A DNA stretch of 64,000 bases from Lanius collurio (taxonomy: Eukaryota; Chordata; Aves; Passeriformes; Laniidae), in NCBI GenBank assembly GCA_020086605.1, contig JACBWW010000021.1, forward strand, positions 3,504,803 to 3,568,802. Reading direction: 5' to 3'. The translations under genes were made by a program, and so were the position numbers. Under the pieces are notes generated by a model. It was given only the letters and a program-made list of their open reading frames with translations. It had not been told where the DNA came from and did no database searches. Position 1 is the first letter of the stretch. Each line of letters begins with the position of its first letter. Shown here piece by piece: positions 34,901-46,949 of the stretch.

Positions 34901-37900
34901 AAAATAGCACATTTGTGACTTTAAAGCAAAGAATGCCTCAAAGACTACCAGAATGCTAAGATGCCTCTAGCTTGGGCCTTGAGGCATTGGGAACTCTTAC
35001 TTGGCCTAAAGCAAGATGGCATGAAATTAAAATGTGGCTTTTATGATATCTCCTTTAATCTACTTCTGATTCTGGTGCTAGAAACAACTGATACTGTCAC
35101 AATTTCTCCCTACCCCCAAACCCTCCAGATTCTAGTACTCTGACAGATTAATTTTTAATGCAAGTCATTTGTAAGTATCCTCATTTTATATTTTTCTTTG
35201 TGTTTTTGTTTGTTTGTTTGTTTGCTGTAATTTAAAGATGTATAGGCATATCCTGATTTCTTTCTCTATTTTGTAAGAAGCTCTGAAAAATTCAAGTCAC
35301 TTTTAAACACATTATACAATTGACCTTTATGATTGGTCCTGTATTCCTCTTTTTAACGGGCATATGTAAGGATTTATACCAAATTTGAGTCTGCTTTGGG
35401 TTCTTACTTTTTTTTTTTTATACTTCTGAATATTTACTTAGTCTAAAAAAAGTTTTCATTGAGCTGTTTGTACTGCAGAGTAACTGTTTCCTTGCTCTCA
35501 GTCTACCCTGAGCATTGCACAAGGGTGTGCCCATGACTTAGCAGCTCTGCAGGGCAGTGAAGGGGAAAGAGCAGGTACTGATACTTTCTCAAAAGCATCG
35601 TGTCAGTGCTGTTCACTTTTTTTTTTCAGGGCTTCTTAGCAGATTGCAGATTTCAGCTCCCACAATACGAACTCTATCATCATCAAAGCCCTTTTTGCAA
35701 AACATTCCAAGCTGTTTGTGGAAACTGGGCCGACTTAACCATGTAGCAATTGCAGTTCCTGATTTGGAGAAAGCTCAGTCCTTGTATAAAGATGTGTTAG
35801 GAGCCCAGGTGAGTGAGACTGTTGCTCTTCCTGAACATGGTGTCTACACTGTTTTTGTGGAGCTGGGAAATACCAAGCTGGAACTTCTACATCCTTTAGG
35901 AGAGAAAAGTCCCATTGCAAGCTTCCTGCAAAAAAACAAGACTGGAGGAATGCATCATATCTGCATTGAGGTATCTTAACATAATATTTCATGTAATAAG
36001 ATAGATACATTTAAGTATGCATATTTTAATAGGCTTGACATATGTCAAGAACTAATATATAAGGCTGTCATATTTGTGAAAAATTACATTTCAGAAGAAG
36101 AAGTCTTAAACATGCCCTTTTTTTCTGTTTTGGAAATCACAGTTCCATTTCATGAACTCTGTGATAATTTTTCCTCTTTTATGCTATCAAGATTGAATTG
36201 GGGAACAAAGAGCTAAGTAGCCCTTGTGGTGAGGTCGTGAACAGTGGTGGATAGGTGTCAACTTCCTGACATAAAAGGACATACAGCAGAAAAAGAATTG
36301 TAGGTTTAAGCTATGGTATAGTTCAGATTTTACAAAATCAAAAAAGCCTGTCCATTGTGCTTATCTGTCCTGTTCTTCCTTGCCATCAAAGAGAAATCGG
36401 TGTGGAAGTACAAGGGATGTAAAGGTGCTGGGTGAAATAATTATCTTATTTAGTATACTCATGTTTTAGTGTACATGTTTGATGCAAAACTTTATGCTGC
36501 TGCCTATGATACGTTTTAAATATCTTGCAGAGCAGAGTCTTGCAAACTCTATTACTTCAATGCATAATTATGCAAAGTGTAATATTAAAAAGTAATGGAA
36601 TCAGTGAGGTGAGTAAAATTGGTTTTTGGTCTTTTATGTCAGGAAGTATCAATTGTTCATCTGAAATTTTGAAATATATTTTGTAGAAATACCTTTTATG
36701 AACAATTTTCTTACAAAAAGCTGAATTGTAAAAATCCTTTCCATACCGGAGAAGAAGCCTAACAAGTTTATCAAAGTATTCTTAATTTTTTCTCTCTTAC
36801 ACAAAGGAAAATTTAGACAGATGTTTTCATAGGCAACTTGTTTCAAAAAAGGTAAGTATTTTAAGAAGAAATTAAATGATTCCTGACCAGTTATAATTTA
36901 ATACCTCCAATGAAAACCATGCTGGACATAGTAGAGTAAGAGAGAATCCAAGCCTGGTACTCTCCTAAGGTGGATGCACACAAAGGCTTTCCACTGTTTT
37001 CTGTCACTCATCCCTGGGGATGCACAAATTCATTGCAGCTGAGCCCAGCCTCGGTTCCTCTTCAGGCCATCTTTGTGGGACAAGAGCAGCAGCTGCTGTG
37101 GATTTTCTGCTCAGGGAAAGAATCAGGAGGGGGCCATGGCACACATCACATGTGGCCTTTCTAGTTTAGATAAAACTTGACAGTTGTTCCTTTTAGTTTT
37201 GCAGACTTGTAGTTGTGTGTAGGAAGAACTGTAGTGAGTTTGGAATAGTCATGAACAAAACTGCAGTGAGTAGGTTGGAATTAGGTGATGTCTGTTCCTC
37301 TCAATTAAAGCCAGGAATTTTCTTCTTCCCTACAATGGCATCAGGAGAGTTTATTCACCAAATTATGTCCAGACACCTCAGTCTTGAAAAACAGCAATGC
37401 TATTATTTTAATTCTAGGTCTTTATTCATTATTGACTATTGAATTTTCTAAACTGACTGTTAATATTATTTCAAAAAAAGAATGCATTTAAGTTTTAGGA
37501 AAATTCAAATTTCATTGGATGACATGACATCACAACTTCAGATCACACTGTACAGTATAGACATGTTTTTGTTAATTACATTTTTCTGTAGAAAACTGTA
37601 CTGAAATACTGTATTAATGGCTATTATTATAATTAAGTTCATTAGGAAGACCACATCCTATTCTGGATATATTTTTGATTATTCCAAGCTTTTTTTTCTT
37701 AGGAAACATTATGAACCTTAACCTACTCAGAAGGAGAATATATGAATCTAAAAGGGACTTTCCTTTTACTTTCTGCCCACTGCCCTCCCTTTTCACTAGC
37801 ATTTAATGAGTCAGTGCTCTGTCATCAATTATAAAGGGAGGTATTTTTCTTTAGTTATTGAGAGCTGGAAAGCAATATGATCTTTCTAGTAAAAGTAATG

Positions 37901-38384
37901 CAGAGTTTAGATTGTTTGTGGAGTCCTTATAAAGTAACAAAAAAAATCAATGGCCTTTATGCATGAGTGGTTTTAGTTTATAAATTCCTTAAATACAGCA
38001 CAATCTGTTTAAATGGTATTTCATAAAATCTTCAAATAACAAAAGGAAACTTCTGTAGTATTTTTATTTTTAAAACTAGATGTCTTAAAATGGTTTTATA
38101 ACTTATTTTCAGAATTATATTAGAACTTAGAAATAACATTTCAGTTAGGAATTAGGTTATTGCTGCTAAATGTAAAATCTGCATAATATAGTGCAATATG
38201 TTAATTTGTGTGAATGTATCTTTTTTATAAGGTTGATGACATAAAAGCAGCTATGACAGAACTGAAGAAAAAAAAGATACGAATATTGAGTGAAGAGCCA
38301 AAAATAGGTGCACATGGCAAACCTGTGATTTTTCTTCACCCTAAAGATTGCCATGGAGTCCTTGTGGAACTTGAGCAAGCTTGA
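31927..38384 (+). CDS. MCEE: MCEE, methylmalonyl-CoA epimerase, mitochondrial (complete)
   Basis: Interconverts the 2S and 2R epimers of methylmalonyl-CoA in the mitochondrial matrix, between propionyl-CoA carboxylase and methylmalonyl-CoA mutase. Coding exons are 31927-31957 (donor gtaacg), 35630-35970 (T-rich acceptor, donor gtatct) and 38232-38384 (TGA). They sum to 525 nt, 174 aa (human 176). The N-terminus, about 35 residues, is Arg/Ser/Leu-rich without acidic residues, as expected for a mitochondrial presequence. The rest is a glyoxalase/VOC fold. The metal-binding set H48 (GRLNH), H120 (GGMHH) and E170 (VLVEL) matches human H50, H122 and E172. HGKPVIFLHPKDCHGVLVEL is intact. The gene is head-to-head with MPHOSPH10, as in human. 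The start was chosen because exon 1 lies in the CpG island and joins exon 2 in phase. Confidence 0.97.
31958..35629 (+). other. MCEE intron 1
   Basis: This 3.7 kb intron starts in the CpG island and becomes AT-rich. It contains a GTTT tetranucleotide run near 35202-35224 and a T run just before the exon 2 acceptor. I saw no CR1 copy, RNA gene or extra coding exon. Confidence 0.6.
35202..35224. repeat. GTTT microsatellite
   Basis: Four to five consecutive GTTT units in MCEE intron 1. Confidence 0.8.
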
Positions 38385-38399
38385 GCTGCAATATTCATA

Positions 38400-38405
38400 A
38401 ATAAA
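38400..38405 (+). terminator. Candidate MCEE polyadenylation signal
   Basis: AATAAA lies 16 nt after the MCEE stop codon. Further A-rich AATAAA signals occur near 38806 and 38886, so a longer 3' UTR isoform is possible. Confidence 0.5.
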
Positions 38406-41001
38406 AGAATAGAAGAGTTGTGAAGTTCCTGAGCTGGTGCTGGGAATATTGATGTGGTATTCAGTCTTTACAAGTTCATTGTAGTTCCCATGGATTAAGT
38501 TCAGCTTTTGAGTACTGAAATAGCGCTACAGATTTAGGGTCTTTTTTGTTGTTGCTGATCTGATTTTCAGAATTAATATTGTTGGCATTTCTTGAATTCT
38601 CTGTGATTCTAAAAACAAATACATGAGCTAAGTTACATATGTACCATAGTAATTTATGTTTTGTTGCCTGTTTGCAGCATGATTTTACCTCTGTAGCCAC
38701 AGAAACTGTACAGTTTCTAGGTCAACCCACATTATTTTGCTCTACATTTCAGAGTGGAAATCCACTTCTCAGTGACAACAATATAGCTGACACATGTTTG
38801 TTAGAAATAAAGGAAAAACGAACATTGTATTTTCTCTTGTCACCATTCACTGTCTGTGCTTCACACTGATTGATTGGTTCATGCAATAAAAAAATCCATG
38901 TATTATTGTACGGGTCTGCAATCAGTAAATAAGTTTTTCTTGGTATAACAATTACTGCCAAGGAAGCTACCATGCATAAATCATCCCTTAGTTGTTTTAT
39001 GAACTCTGTGGATATGCAGGCAATGCAAGAAGAGAACCTGAAAAATTATTTACCTGACATACATTTCAGACTAATGCACTTGTGACATTATAGTTTTTTC
39101 ATTTTTAGGTTTGATTGGTTTTTTCCCCTCTGCTTTATCCATAGAAGAATATCTTGGGGAGACATGAACAAGCAATGATTAACCTTTTCACTTACTTTAC
39201 AAATATGGTTTTCCTATGCAAAAGCACTTAAAAAATGAGTGGAAAACACACACCACATAAGTCTTGCTTCTGTACATGACTGTTTAACATTAAAGACCAT
39301 GCCAGCATGCTGATGTCACAGGCTGCAGTCACACTTTTGTTAACTTGTTTAGGGACAGACTTCACTTTGTTGGTATACATTACCCAAGCAGTCTTTTCCT
39401 GATACTTTCTTTTATAGGTTTGTTTTGACATTTTAGCTGTAGAAATAGAAGACTTGCTATTTCTCTAGTTTTCTTAAGCCTTAAAAACTTATACTTTCCT
39501 AGCTTAACTACAATCTGGATTTTAAATTTTCCTACATCTCTGCATATACAGTGAGAACCTTCAGTTTGATACGAAGTAAGGTCATTTTAGTCTAGGAGAC
39601 TTTTTACTTAATGGAATGGAATTATTTGCAATGTGTGTCATGTTTCTTGCAACAAAATACAAATACAATGTTGACTTGAGATTTAAACATGTTTTTGAAG
39701 ACATCGATGCATCTTCATGAATTCTACTTTTGAAAAAATCTCTACAAAGCCATACTTCTTAATTTTAACAAGATAGTCAAAATAAATATACCTTCTGTCA
39801 TCTTTTAAGAAAAATACAGCCTTCCACAGGGTTCTGACATTTCATCAAATCACTGCCATTCTGGGAGACATTCTATGAGCAAAGCTGCTTTTGTCTTTTC
39901 ATTGTCAAAGAAAAGGAGGTACCTTTTCTGCAAAGCCAGCATAGGAATGCCAATACTAGAAGCCTCACTGGTTAAGATAATTGAACAGAAGTCTTTAAAC
40001 CCAATACCTTTAGTTTGGTGCAACAGAAACAGTCCTTCCTAGGTTCATTCTCCATTTCTTTGACCTGTCTGAAGGAGATGGACTTTTGTGTATGACATCT
40101 ATCAATACACTCAGAGTAGCAGCTTGAGGTAATATTAGAGAGCAGAGATTTTTGAGTAAACAACACTTGCTCCACCTGCTGATTGTGCTCCCTATCTTAC
40201 TGGCAGAAAGGGCCTTGTAATACTCTTTAGCTGATAACCAGCAGTTTTCCTGACTCACTGCCGTGGGGTTGCCTAGCACTAAGTCAGATGATGTATTTTG
40301 TTCATCATATCTAAGTCATGCTCCTATTTCACTCAGAGTTTGTACCTTTCTTCTGACTACTCCTAAGGTGGAAGTCAAGATATTATGAAAAAAACACCAT
40401 CACCACCCTCCTCCCCCTAGCCCTGCAAAAGAGAGTTTAGGTCTCCAAATTAGTCAATACCCAAAACTGCATAATGTTCTTACAAGCTCTTAAAATTTGA
40501 TGGGATCAGACCCGCTTGCTTGTCTGGGTGTATGCTACAGGATAGGAGAATTTCCACCTCTGGAGCTACAGACTTGGAGAATAGCCAAGGGAGCTGGACA
40601 GCTACAGGATCTGAAGACAGCCACAACTGAGAGAAGTGTCCTGTTCCTAAGCTTACCTCCCTTAGACTTCAGTGGGAACAGAATCAGCCCCCATAAACTG
40701 TGTCGTCCTTCACCTTGAGGCAGGCAGCCTTCACAAGTCATTGTTGCTCTGAATTACCAAGGGGTTGGGATGGGGTTTACATATATGGGCCTTTCTCTTT
40801 GTCACTTCCATGATTATAAGAGGGGAGTAACATCAAGAAAACCTGTAAATTCGGGGATGGAAACTGGGGGAAGAGAGACCTCTGATTTGCTACTTTCAGT
40901 GGAGGGACATTTAACAATACACCCCTGTTGCACCATTATACAACTTCTGGGAAGAACAACAGTGATTCAAATAACTGGAGTCTGATTATCTTGGAAGGGA
41001 A
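38406..41001. other. Intergenic DNA downstream of MCEE
   Basis: AT-rich sequence that may hold alternative MCEE 3' ends up to about 38.9 kb. Short minus-strand exon-like pieces can be drawn near 39.23-39.43 and 40.20-40.25 kb, but none connects in frame to another. No CR1 copy is recognised. Confidence 0.4.
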
Positions 41002-41701
41002 TTAGGCTTTGACAGTGTTTCTTCTTTGTTTTTTGTCTGGTGGCTTTTTTAAAACAGCAAAACCTTCTCTGATAATGTCAAGCTTCTCAGAAGACGAAGT
41101 GTTAATATTTTGCCAGTAAATTTTCTCATGCTCGTACCATTTGTCAAATCCAAGTTCCCTGTTCCAATCTCTCCATGTGCATTTTTTCCCCTCTGAGCTG
41201 AAACGTGTTCCCATTTTATGCTGCCTAGGGCAGACAAGACACATTTTTCTGGACTCCATCAACATTACTCAGGCAGCTAAGGAGCTTATAATTAAATTAT
41301 GCAAAATATCTTTTTCTACTTCCTCTGTGCAACCCTCAAGTTGCTCATAGGTGGGAGGAAGAGAACAGGCTGCAGAACGAATCCCATTCCTTATGATGAG
41401 AGAAACCTAGAAGCAAACTCAAAAAGCTGAGAAAATAACTAACTGCATGCTTTATAAAAGCTAACCTTACAGTTTTGCAATTCTGCAAAAACTCCAGTCC
41501 TGTCATGCTTATTCTGCATTTAATGCACCCAAATTTCATTCTGAATTCAGTTGCTTTCATTGTTACTATATCAAGCTGAAGCCTCATAGAAAACCATAAA
41601 ACATGGAGATGTTTACAACATCTAGTTGAGGTACTTACAGTAGGAGCTTTGAATGATATCCTTGGCACTTCATTTGATTCTGTCTGTACAAGGAATTCTT
41701 C
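41002..41701 (-). pseudogene. Unrecognised two-exon coding-like locus with an in-frame TGA
   Basis: On the minus strand a 63-nt exon-like block at 41701-41639 follows acceptor gattagtacag and ends at donor gtaagt. It encodes EEFLVQTESNEVPRISFKAP plus T. A second block begins near 41409 after a T-rich acceptor (gcttctag) and joins it in phase 0. It starts VSLIIRNGIRSAAC, includes YEQLEGCTEEVEKDILHNLI, reaches a TGA at 41271-41269, then stays open in the same frame (TWRDWNRELGFDKWYEHEKI) until TAA at 41004-41002. The composition is protein-like rather than random. I do not recognise the family. It could be a decayed gene, the 3' end of an unknown gene ending at the TGA, or chance. Upstream exons were not found. 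Confidence 0.35.
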
Positions 41702-43909
41702 CTGTACTAATCTGACATGGGTTTGTTGGATATAAGAACCCTTAATTAAGATAAAAACTCAGAATTAATTGTTTCAATACTCAATTCTTTTACCAAAGCA
41801 GTTGCCATGTTGGCCAAATTATGAGGCTGTCAAACAGCATAAGATCATCAAGTTCAACCAATGAATTAATATGAAAATGGAAACTAACAACAGATTAATA
41901 AATTAATCAACCCAGTGATGACATTTTACAGTGGAAGACCTCAACCACTTAGGAATGCAAACTATGCCACCTTTGATAAGCATTTTCAAAGCCTTTTGAT
42001 CATTTAATGAAATATATATTTATCTTATTGTGAAGGAGGGAAGTTTGTACCCTGTGATTATATAATCCTTAAATATCTATAAAATTATGTCAACTGTCTA
42101 TTTAAATGTTCATTTGCACTGTCTTGTATGTTGTTCAATAGCACTGCTAACTGCAAAGTTTATAGAACAGATTCCCAAATGAGGAAGAGTTCTCATACGT
42201 TTTAAAGTAATGATACATTTTGAAGCATTTTATGACTTTTCTAGATCAAATCTAAAGTGGCCTTTTAACTGTTACACTTTGCTAACAAAAAAATAGCAAA
42301 TTGATACTAAAATCTTCTATGAAATAGACCTATAATGAAGATTTTTACTTATTTTTAACGTTGCGGGTTTTTTCAGTTATAAAGACAGGTTTTAAACATG
42401 ATTTAAAGTTCTGAAGTAATTTTTAACTGCCTATGTGATGATGCACAATTTACATTAAATAAAGGGAATATCCAACTCTTCATCAATGGCTGGCTTTTAT
42501 GGGAATAATTATTTCCAGAAACTGAAGAGTAAGAGAGGTATATTCTTGGACCGGTATCATGCACCCTACTTTTACCTTCCATTTTTGGTATGTAATTTTC
42601 TATAATAACCATGTATCTGAGTCACTGTCTCCAAAATGAGGTAGAGGGAGAATGTTTGTTAGAAACTTAAATTTAAAAAAGTTAAAAAAATATATCCCAC
42701 TCCCTTTGGGACCCCTGAAGTCTTTGAGAGGTCAATTATAGTACAATACTTGCAGCTGCAGTAACTTCAAAAAGAATACACCTGTCCTGTTGGGCTGGAA
42801 ATACTGCTTTTGGTATGTTTATAGTGAAAATGAGACTTAATTATGTAAGATGAGGCTATTTCATCTAGTTAACAATTTTGAGAATTAATAATAGGAGTTA
42901 AAACATTGTTTGCCAAATGTTTAAACAACCCATCTACCGATTATACGATTATATACATTATACAGATTATATGTACACTGCAGTTCTGTGTAAAACATAC
43001 ATGCATTACAGTTTGGGTAATGTTTTGGATTCTCATTATCTTCAACAGAAAACCAAAATCAGTCAAGTAATTGAGATGTAGAAAGGGACAGATGGGAAAA
43101 GTCACCATGGAAAACCATAACAGATGATAGCCTCTCAGTAGCAAATGGGGAGTCTTAACAAATATCTTAACAACTAAACTAAAAACAAGATTAAAAAAAT
43201 AACCCCACAAAACGGCATTTCCATGAAGGGCCTTTGCATGTACTTGGAATGTGCCCTGATGCTAACACTCGGTATAGCTACCCCAGGGCAAACAAACATA
43301 CACCAAGTTGGACCCACAACTATTACAGCAAACACTGATGTCTAGATGAATGGCATGAAATGTAATTACATTAGAACAGCTTTTCACTTTTGCTATTGTG
43401 AGAAAAATTAGCTACAATCTCAAATTTGCGTAATTATGAGCAAAGCCTGTCATAATTGCCCTAAGATATGTATTTCTTTATATACAAGTCATGATCACCT
43501 AGCTGCCCTAGAAAGATCTGGTGGCTTCTAATAAAACGCCTGAGGAGCCAACTGTATTTATCGTTCACCATAATAAATGTTCTTGGAGAAACCCTCTTCA
43601 GTGAGCTTTTAAATAGTACACATTGAATCCTACATTTTTAAACTTTAGGGGTGGATCTATGCATTCTCTGCACAAGGGCACAAAAATCATATTTTTTTTT
43701 CATAAATCTGGCCGCATGATGGAATGTGACCGCATCCAGTGCTATCCCCTGCTGTAATGTTCACACTTTTGGTGTTTTGATTTTCATTGCACTGGAGCCC
43801 CTCAGGCAACAGAGAAAGGTGAGGTCATTACCCAGCAGGATTACATGGTATTCGGGAATGAAATTCGCAGAGAAATGCTGTTGAGACTTACAGAAAACAC
43901 CCTCAGCAC
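41702..43909. other. Intergenic AT-rich DNA
   Basis: No supported gene. Upstream exons for the minus-strand locus at 41.0-41.7 kb were sought here without a convincing result. Near 43.83 kb the plus strand has an acceptor-like CAG followed by a short open frame running into the CpG island. Confidence 0.4.
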
Positions 43910-45200
43910 CGGCCCAGCGCCGAAGCAAGTCCCTGAGGATACCCCGCCGAGTCTCATAGCGGGATGCAGGCGTCCAGCAAGCATCGCTGTCAGCAGCCGC
44001 TGCTCCAGGGGCGCGGGAGGGGAGCTGGGGCCGGGGGCCGCAGCCTGCTCCCCTCAGTGCCTGCGTCTGGACACAGCCACTGACTCACAGACCTGCTGGG
44101 GCTAGGAGGCAGGGTCACCTGCAGCAGGTGACACGGGAACGCGTCCAGGTGGGTTCGGAATCTTTTCATTCTGCAGAATGCACGCCCCCCCGGGCAGGTC
44201 TTTCAGTGCTCTGCCTCAGCGTGAACAAGTTCTCCCTCATGCTGAGGTGAAACTTCTTGTGTTTCAGTTCATGACCATTGCTCCTCGTCCTGTCGCTGGG
44301 CACCAGTGACGAGTGTGGAACAAGGGAAGCTGGCACAGAACCGGCCCTCCCGCTCGGTGGAAGCGGATCGCGGACAGGTCAGTGCGTCCCGCCGAGCCTC
44401 GGGGCCGTGCGGGGCCCGGGGCCGCCCCCGCCGCACCCCCGGGGCCGTGAGGCGGCGCGGGCGCTATGCGCCATGCAGGTTCCCGGGCGCTGGCGCAGGC
44501 AGGTTCCCGGGCGGGCCCGCCGCGGTGTGCGGGGCTCAGCAGCCACACAAAAGAGCGGCTGCGGCTGCCCCGCCGTCCGGGACCGGCCCCGCCGCTGCAC
44601 CGCGGTAAGGACCGGGGGCGCAGGGCGGGGGGCCGACCGTCCGACGGCCGGGGTCGTCGCGGGCACTGGCGGCTCCATCGGGGTTGGGGCGGCAGCATCC
44701 CGCGGGTCCCCTCAGGGGAGCAGGGAGCCCCCGGGCGCGCCCCCGCCCTGCGCCAGCACGGATGGTGCTCCCCTCGAATCGGGACTGGGGGCTGCCCTAC
44801 CCGCGAGCGGCTGCCCCCACCTCACGCCATCCTCATCCCCATTCCCATTCCCATCCCCTGGCAACCGAGCTGCCCGCAAGCGGACGGGGAGCCGGAGTGA
44901 AGGGGAGCCCCTGCGGCATGGCGGAGTGGCCGGCGCGGTGGCTCTCGGCGGCGCGGGGCTCCGGCACCGGGGGCTGCCGCACGCCCGCATGTCCCCGCTG
45001 TGCCCGGGGAGGCGCCGCCACCGCCCCACGCCAGGAGAGGGAGAGCCGGCGGCGATCCCCCGGGGCCGGGCTGCGGCTCCGCTCGGCTTCCCCGGGACGC
45101 TCGGCCCGGCAGCCTCAGCCCCGCCGTATCGGGACGGTGGCTCCGGGTAGCGCGGGGACCGGCCGTGCAGCATCCGCATCATGTCAGCGTTTTGTGTGAG
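43910..45200 (+). promoter_or_regulatory. CpG island with possible first exon of an unassigned plus-strand gene
   Basis: About 1.3 kb of CpG-dense sequence, partly interrupted by a CR1 fragment at 44.1-44.3 kb. The best donor on the plus strand is CACCGCG|gtaagg at 44605, after a highly GC-rich block, as in a noncoding first exon. No family-specific peptide is visible, and open frames on both strands are composition-driven. The human gene block next to FAN1 and MTMR10 on 15q13 contains TJP1, NSMCE3, ENTREP2 (FAM189A1) and APBA2, so one of the long-intron genes there is a reasonable guess. The sequence does not decide. Confidence 0.6.
44105..44312 (-). mobile_element. CR1 LINE 3' fragment
   Basis: It resembles the CR1 copy at 21.49-21.73 kb, sharing GCGTCCAGGTGGGTTCGGAA, then CTCCCTCATGCTGAGGTGAA and ACTTCTTGTGTTTC. 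Read on the minus strand this is the CR1 ORF2 end and 3' UTR. Its CpG sites are well preserved, as expected inside an unmethylated island. Confidence 0.75.
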
Positions 45201-45235
45201 GGCGGGAGGCATAAGTCCATTTGTCTTGATAAGAG

Positions 45236-45255
45236 AAAAAAAAAAAAAAAAAAAA
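45236..45255. repeat. Poly(A) homopolymer run
   Basis: About 20 consecutive A immediately beyond the CpG island edge. No retrocopy body was recognised next to it. Confidence 0.85.
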
Positions 45256-45828
45256 GCGAGAGGAGCCCTCCTGTAATGCAGCACCGCTCGGAGTTTGTAT
45301 TTGGTTCTGATTTCATGCCTCCACTCTACCAAAGGGATCAGAGCATTTGATCTGCTCTTTTCCCATTCCCTTCATCATGAGATCTGAAGGGAAAAGGCTG
45401 GTCAGTTAAGGATACCCGATTTTTGTTGGGATAAACAGCCTGAGATATTATAGCGTGGTCTGTTTGCCTCTTATTGAACAGTTTTTTGAATGTGTGTGGT
45501 GCCTTGTATTGCCATAACAAAAGGGATGGGGGTGGGGGAAAGGAAGCGAATACTGCATTTAGAGCTGTATCTTGTAAAGTCAAAGACTGCCTTATTTTGC
45601 CTCAACTGGCAATCCGTGCTTTCAGATTTACGTACTTCAGTGTCGTTCTAGTGGTTGTTGCATGCTAGTGAGCACATACAAGAAAAGAAATTTTAATAAA
45701 GACAAGAGAATATACAACGTGAATAGTACAGAGATAATGTGCATTGCAGTGATGTTTAAGAAAAGTCTGAAATTACTGTGACCAGATTGAAAAATGCAAG
45801 TTGTGTTTCAGTTGTATCACCTGGCCAA

Positions 45829-45886
45829 GGAGGGGCTGGGAAATTGGCCAGGCCACCCTATAATCTCCCAGGAGGGGCTGGGAAAT
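45829..45886. repeat. Short direct duplication GGAGGGGCTGGGAAAT
   Basis: The 16-mer occurs at 45829-45844 and 45871-45886, 42 bp apart. The second copy also shares flanking CC and C/G context. Confidence 0.8.
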
Positions 45887-46949
45887 CTGTTTGCAGAAAA
45901 GGTATTTATCTATTATGCCTGTTACCCAAGAATTCCTCATTACTTCATGAGTAGAACTGAAAAGGAGAAACAACTGTTGTCATAGTTTTTTGTGGTTCTG
46001 TGTAAGCCATAGTATTTCCAATATAACATAGCTTTAAAAGGGAGGAATTTTAGTTTAACTCCTTATTGCCACTTAAAATACAGTATGTGCTAGTTATGTG
46101 TTTGAAAAGCAAAAGATTGACATTTATATTAAAGCATAAGATGGCAATTTATCACTATATCGTCCCAGTTCTTCTCCATATGAGACAGACAAGATGAAAG
46201 AGCTTTACTTTCTTATGTTCTACAAGTACTAAACTGCTAAAGTCAAAGCCACTGTACTTAGTCCACTTGGGGCTCATAGGATTTCATGCTGCAGAACTGT
46301 CCTTATAAACCTTGACTGTCAGACTTTCTAAATTCTCTTATAGTTTAGCCCTTATCTGTACATGGAAATATCTGAAGCTATTCTAAAAAATGCATCAGCA
46401 ACTACATTATTGCACCCTCTCGATCCTCTGATAGTAAAGGAAAAGTGTTCTTGCAAAGGCCATAGGTGCTCAGCTCTTTTGGTCAAAGTATCATAATTCT
46501 AAGGAGGAATCTCGAAAAGCATGTTTTGTACAGTTACTTGATTAATGCCAGTTCAGGTTGGGGACTGGACATGAATTTAAACAAGCTAGGTCTTTAAAAA
46601 GTGACCTTTGCTTAAGGCTATGAACACGAGAAACCACTTCAAGAAGCATAATTTTACCATCCCTCCAGCTATTCTGATAAGAGTATTTGCTAAGAAATAA
46701 TTTGTAAAAATACCATGGTTTAAACCTCTTTCAGTTTATATTCCACTGCTGAAGGTAGAGAAATTAGGAAGTAACCTGTTCCAAGCTACCAGCTCACAGA
46801 GGGGATGCTGGTTTTATCCAGAACAAAATCTTGGTTGTAGCCTTTGAACACATCAGGGTATAGGTGCTTTTGCAGACTTTTTATATCTATTTCCCTTGTA
46901 ATCTATGTTTAAATAAACAAGGCAATTATTTCATGCTTTAAACACTGCA

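Noticed and set aside
43833..44105. Acceptor-like CAG and open frame reading DYMVFGNEIRREMLLRLTEN into the island
   Set aside because: It runs into GC-rich translation with no donor in frame and no recognised homology. Kept only as a remark.
44264..45350. Open frames of 100-290 codons in the 44 kb CpG island
   Set aside because: Open in nearly all frames on both strands with Pro/Arg/Gly/Ala-rich translation, which is the signature of GC-rich noncoding sequence.
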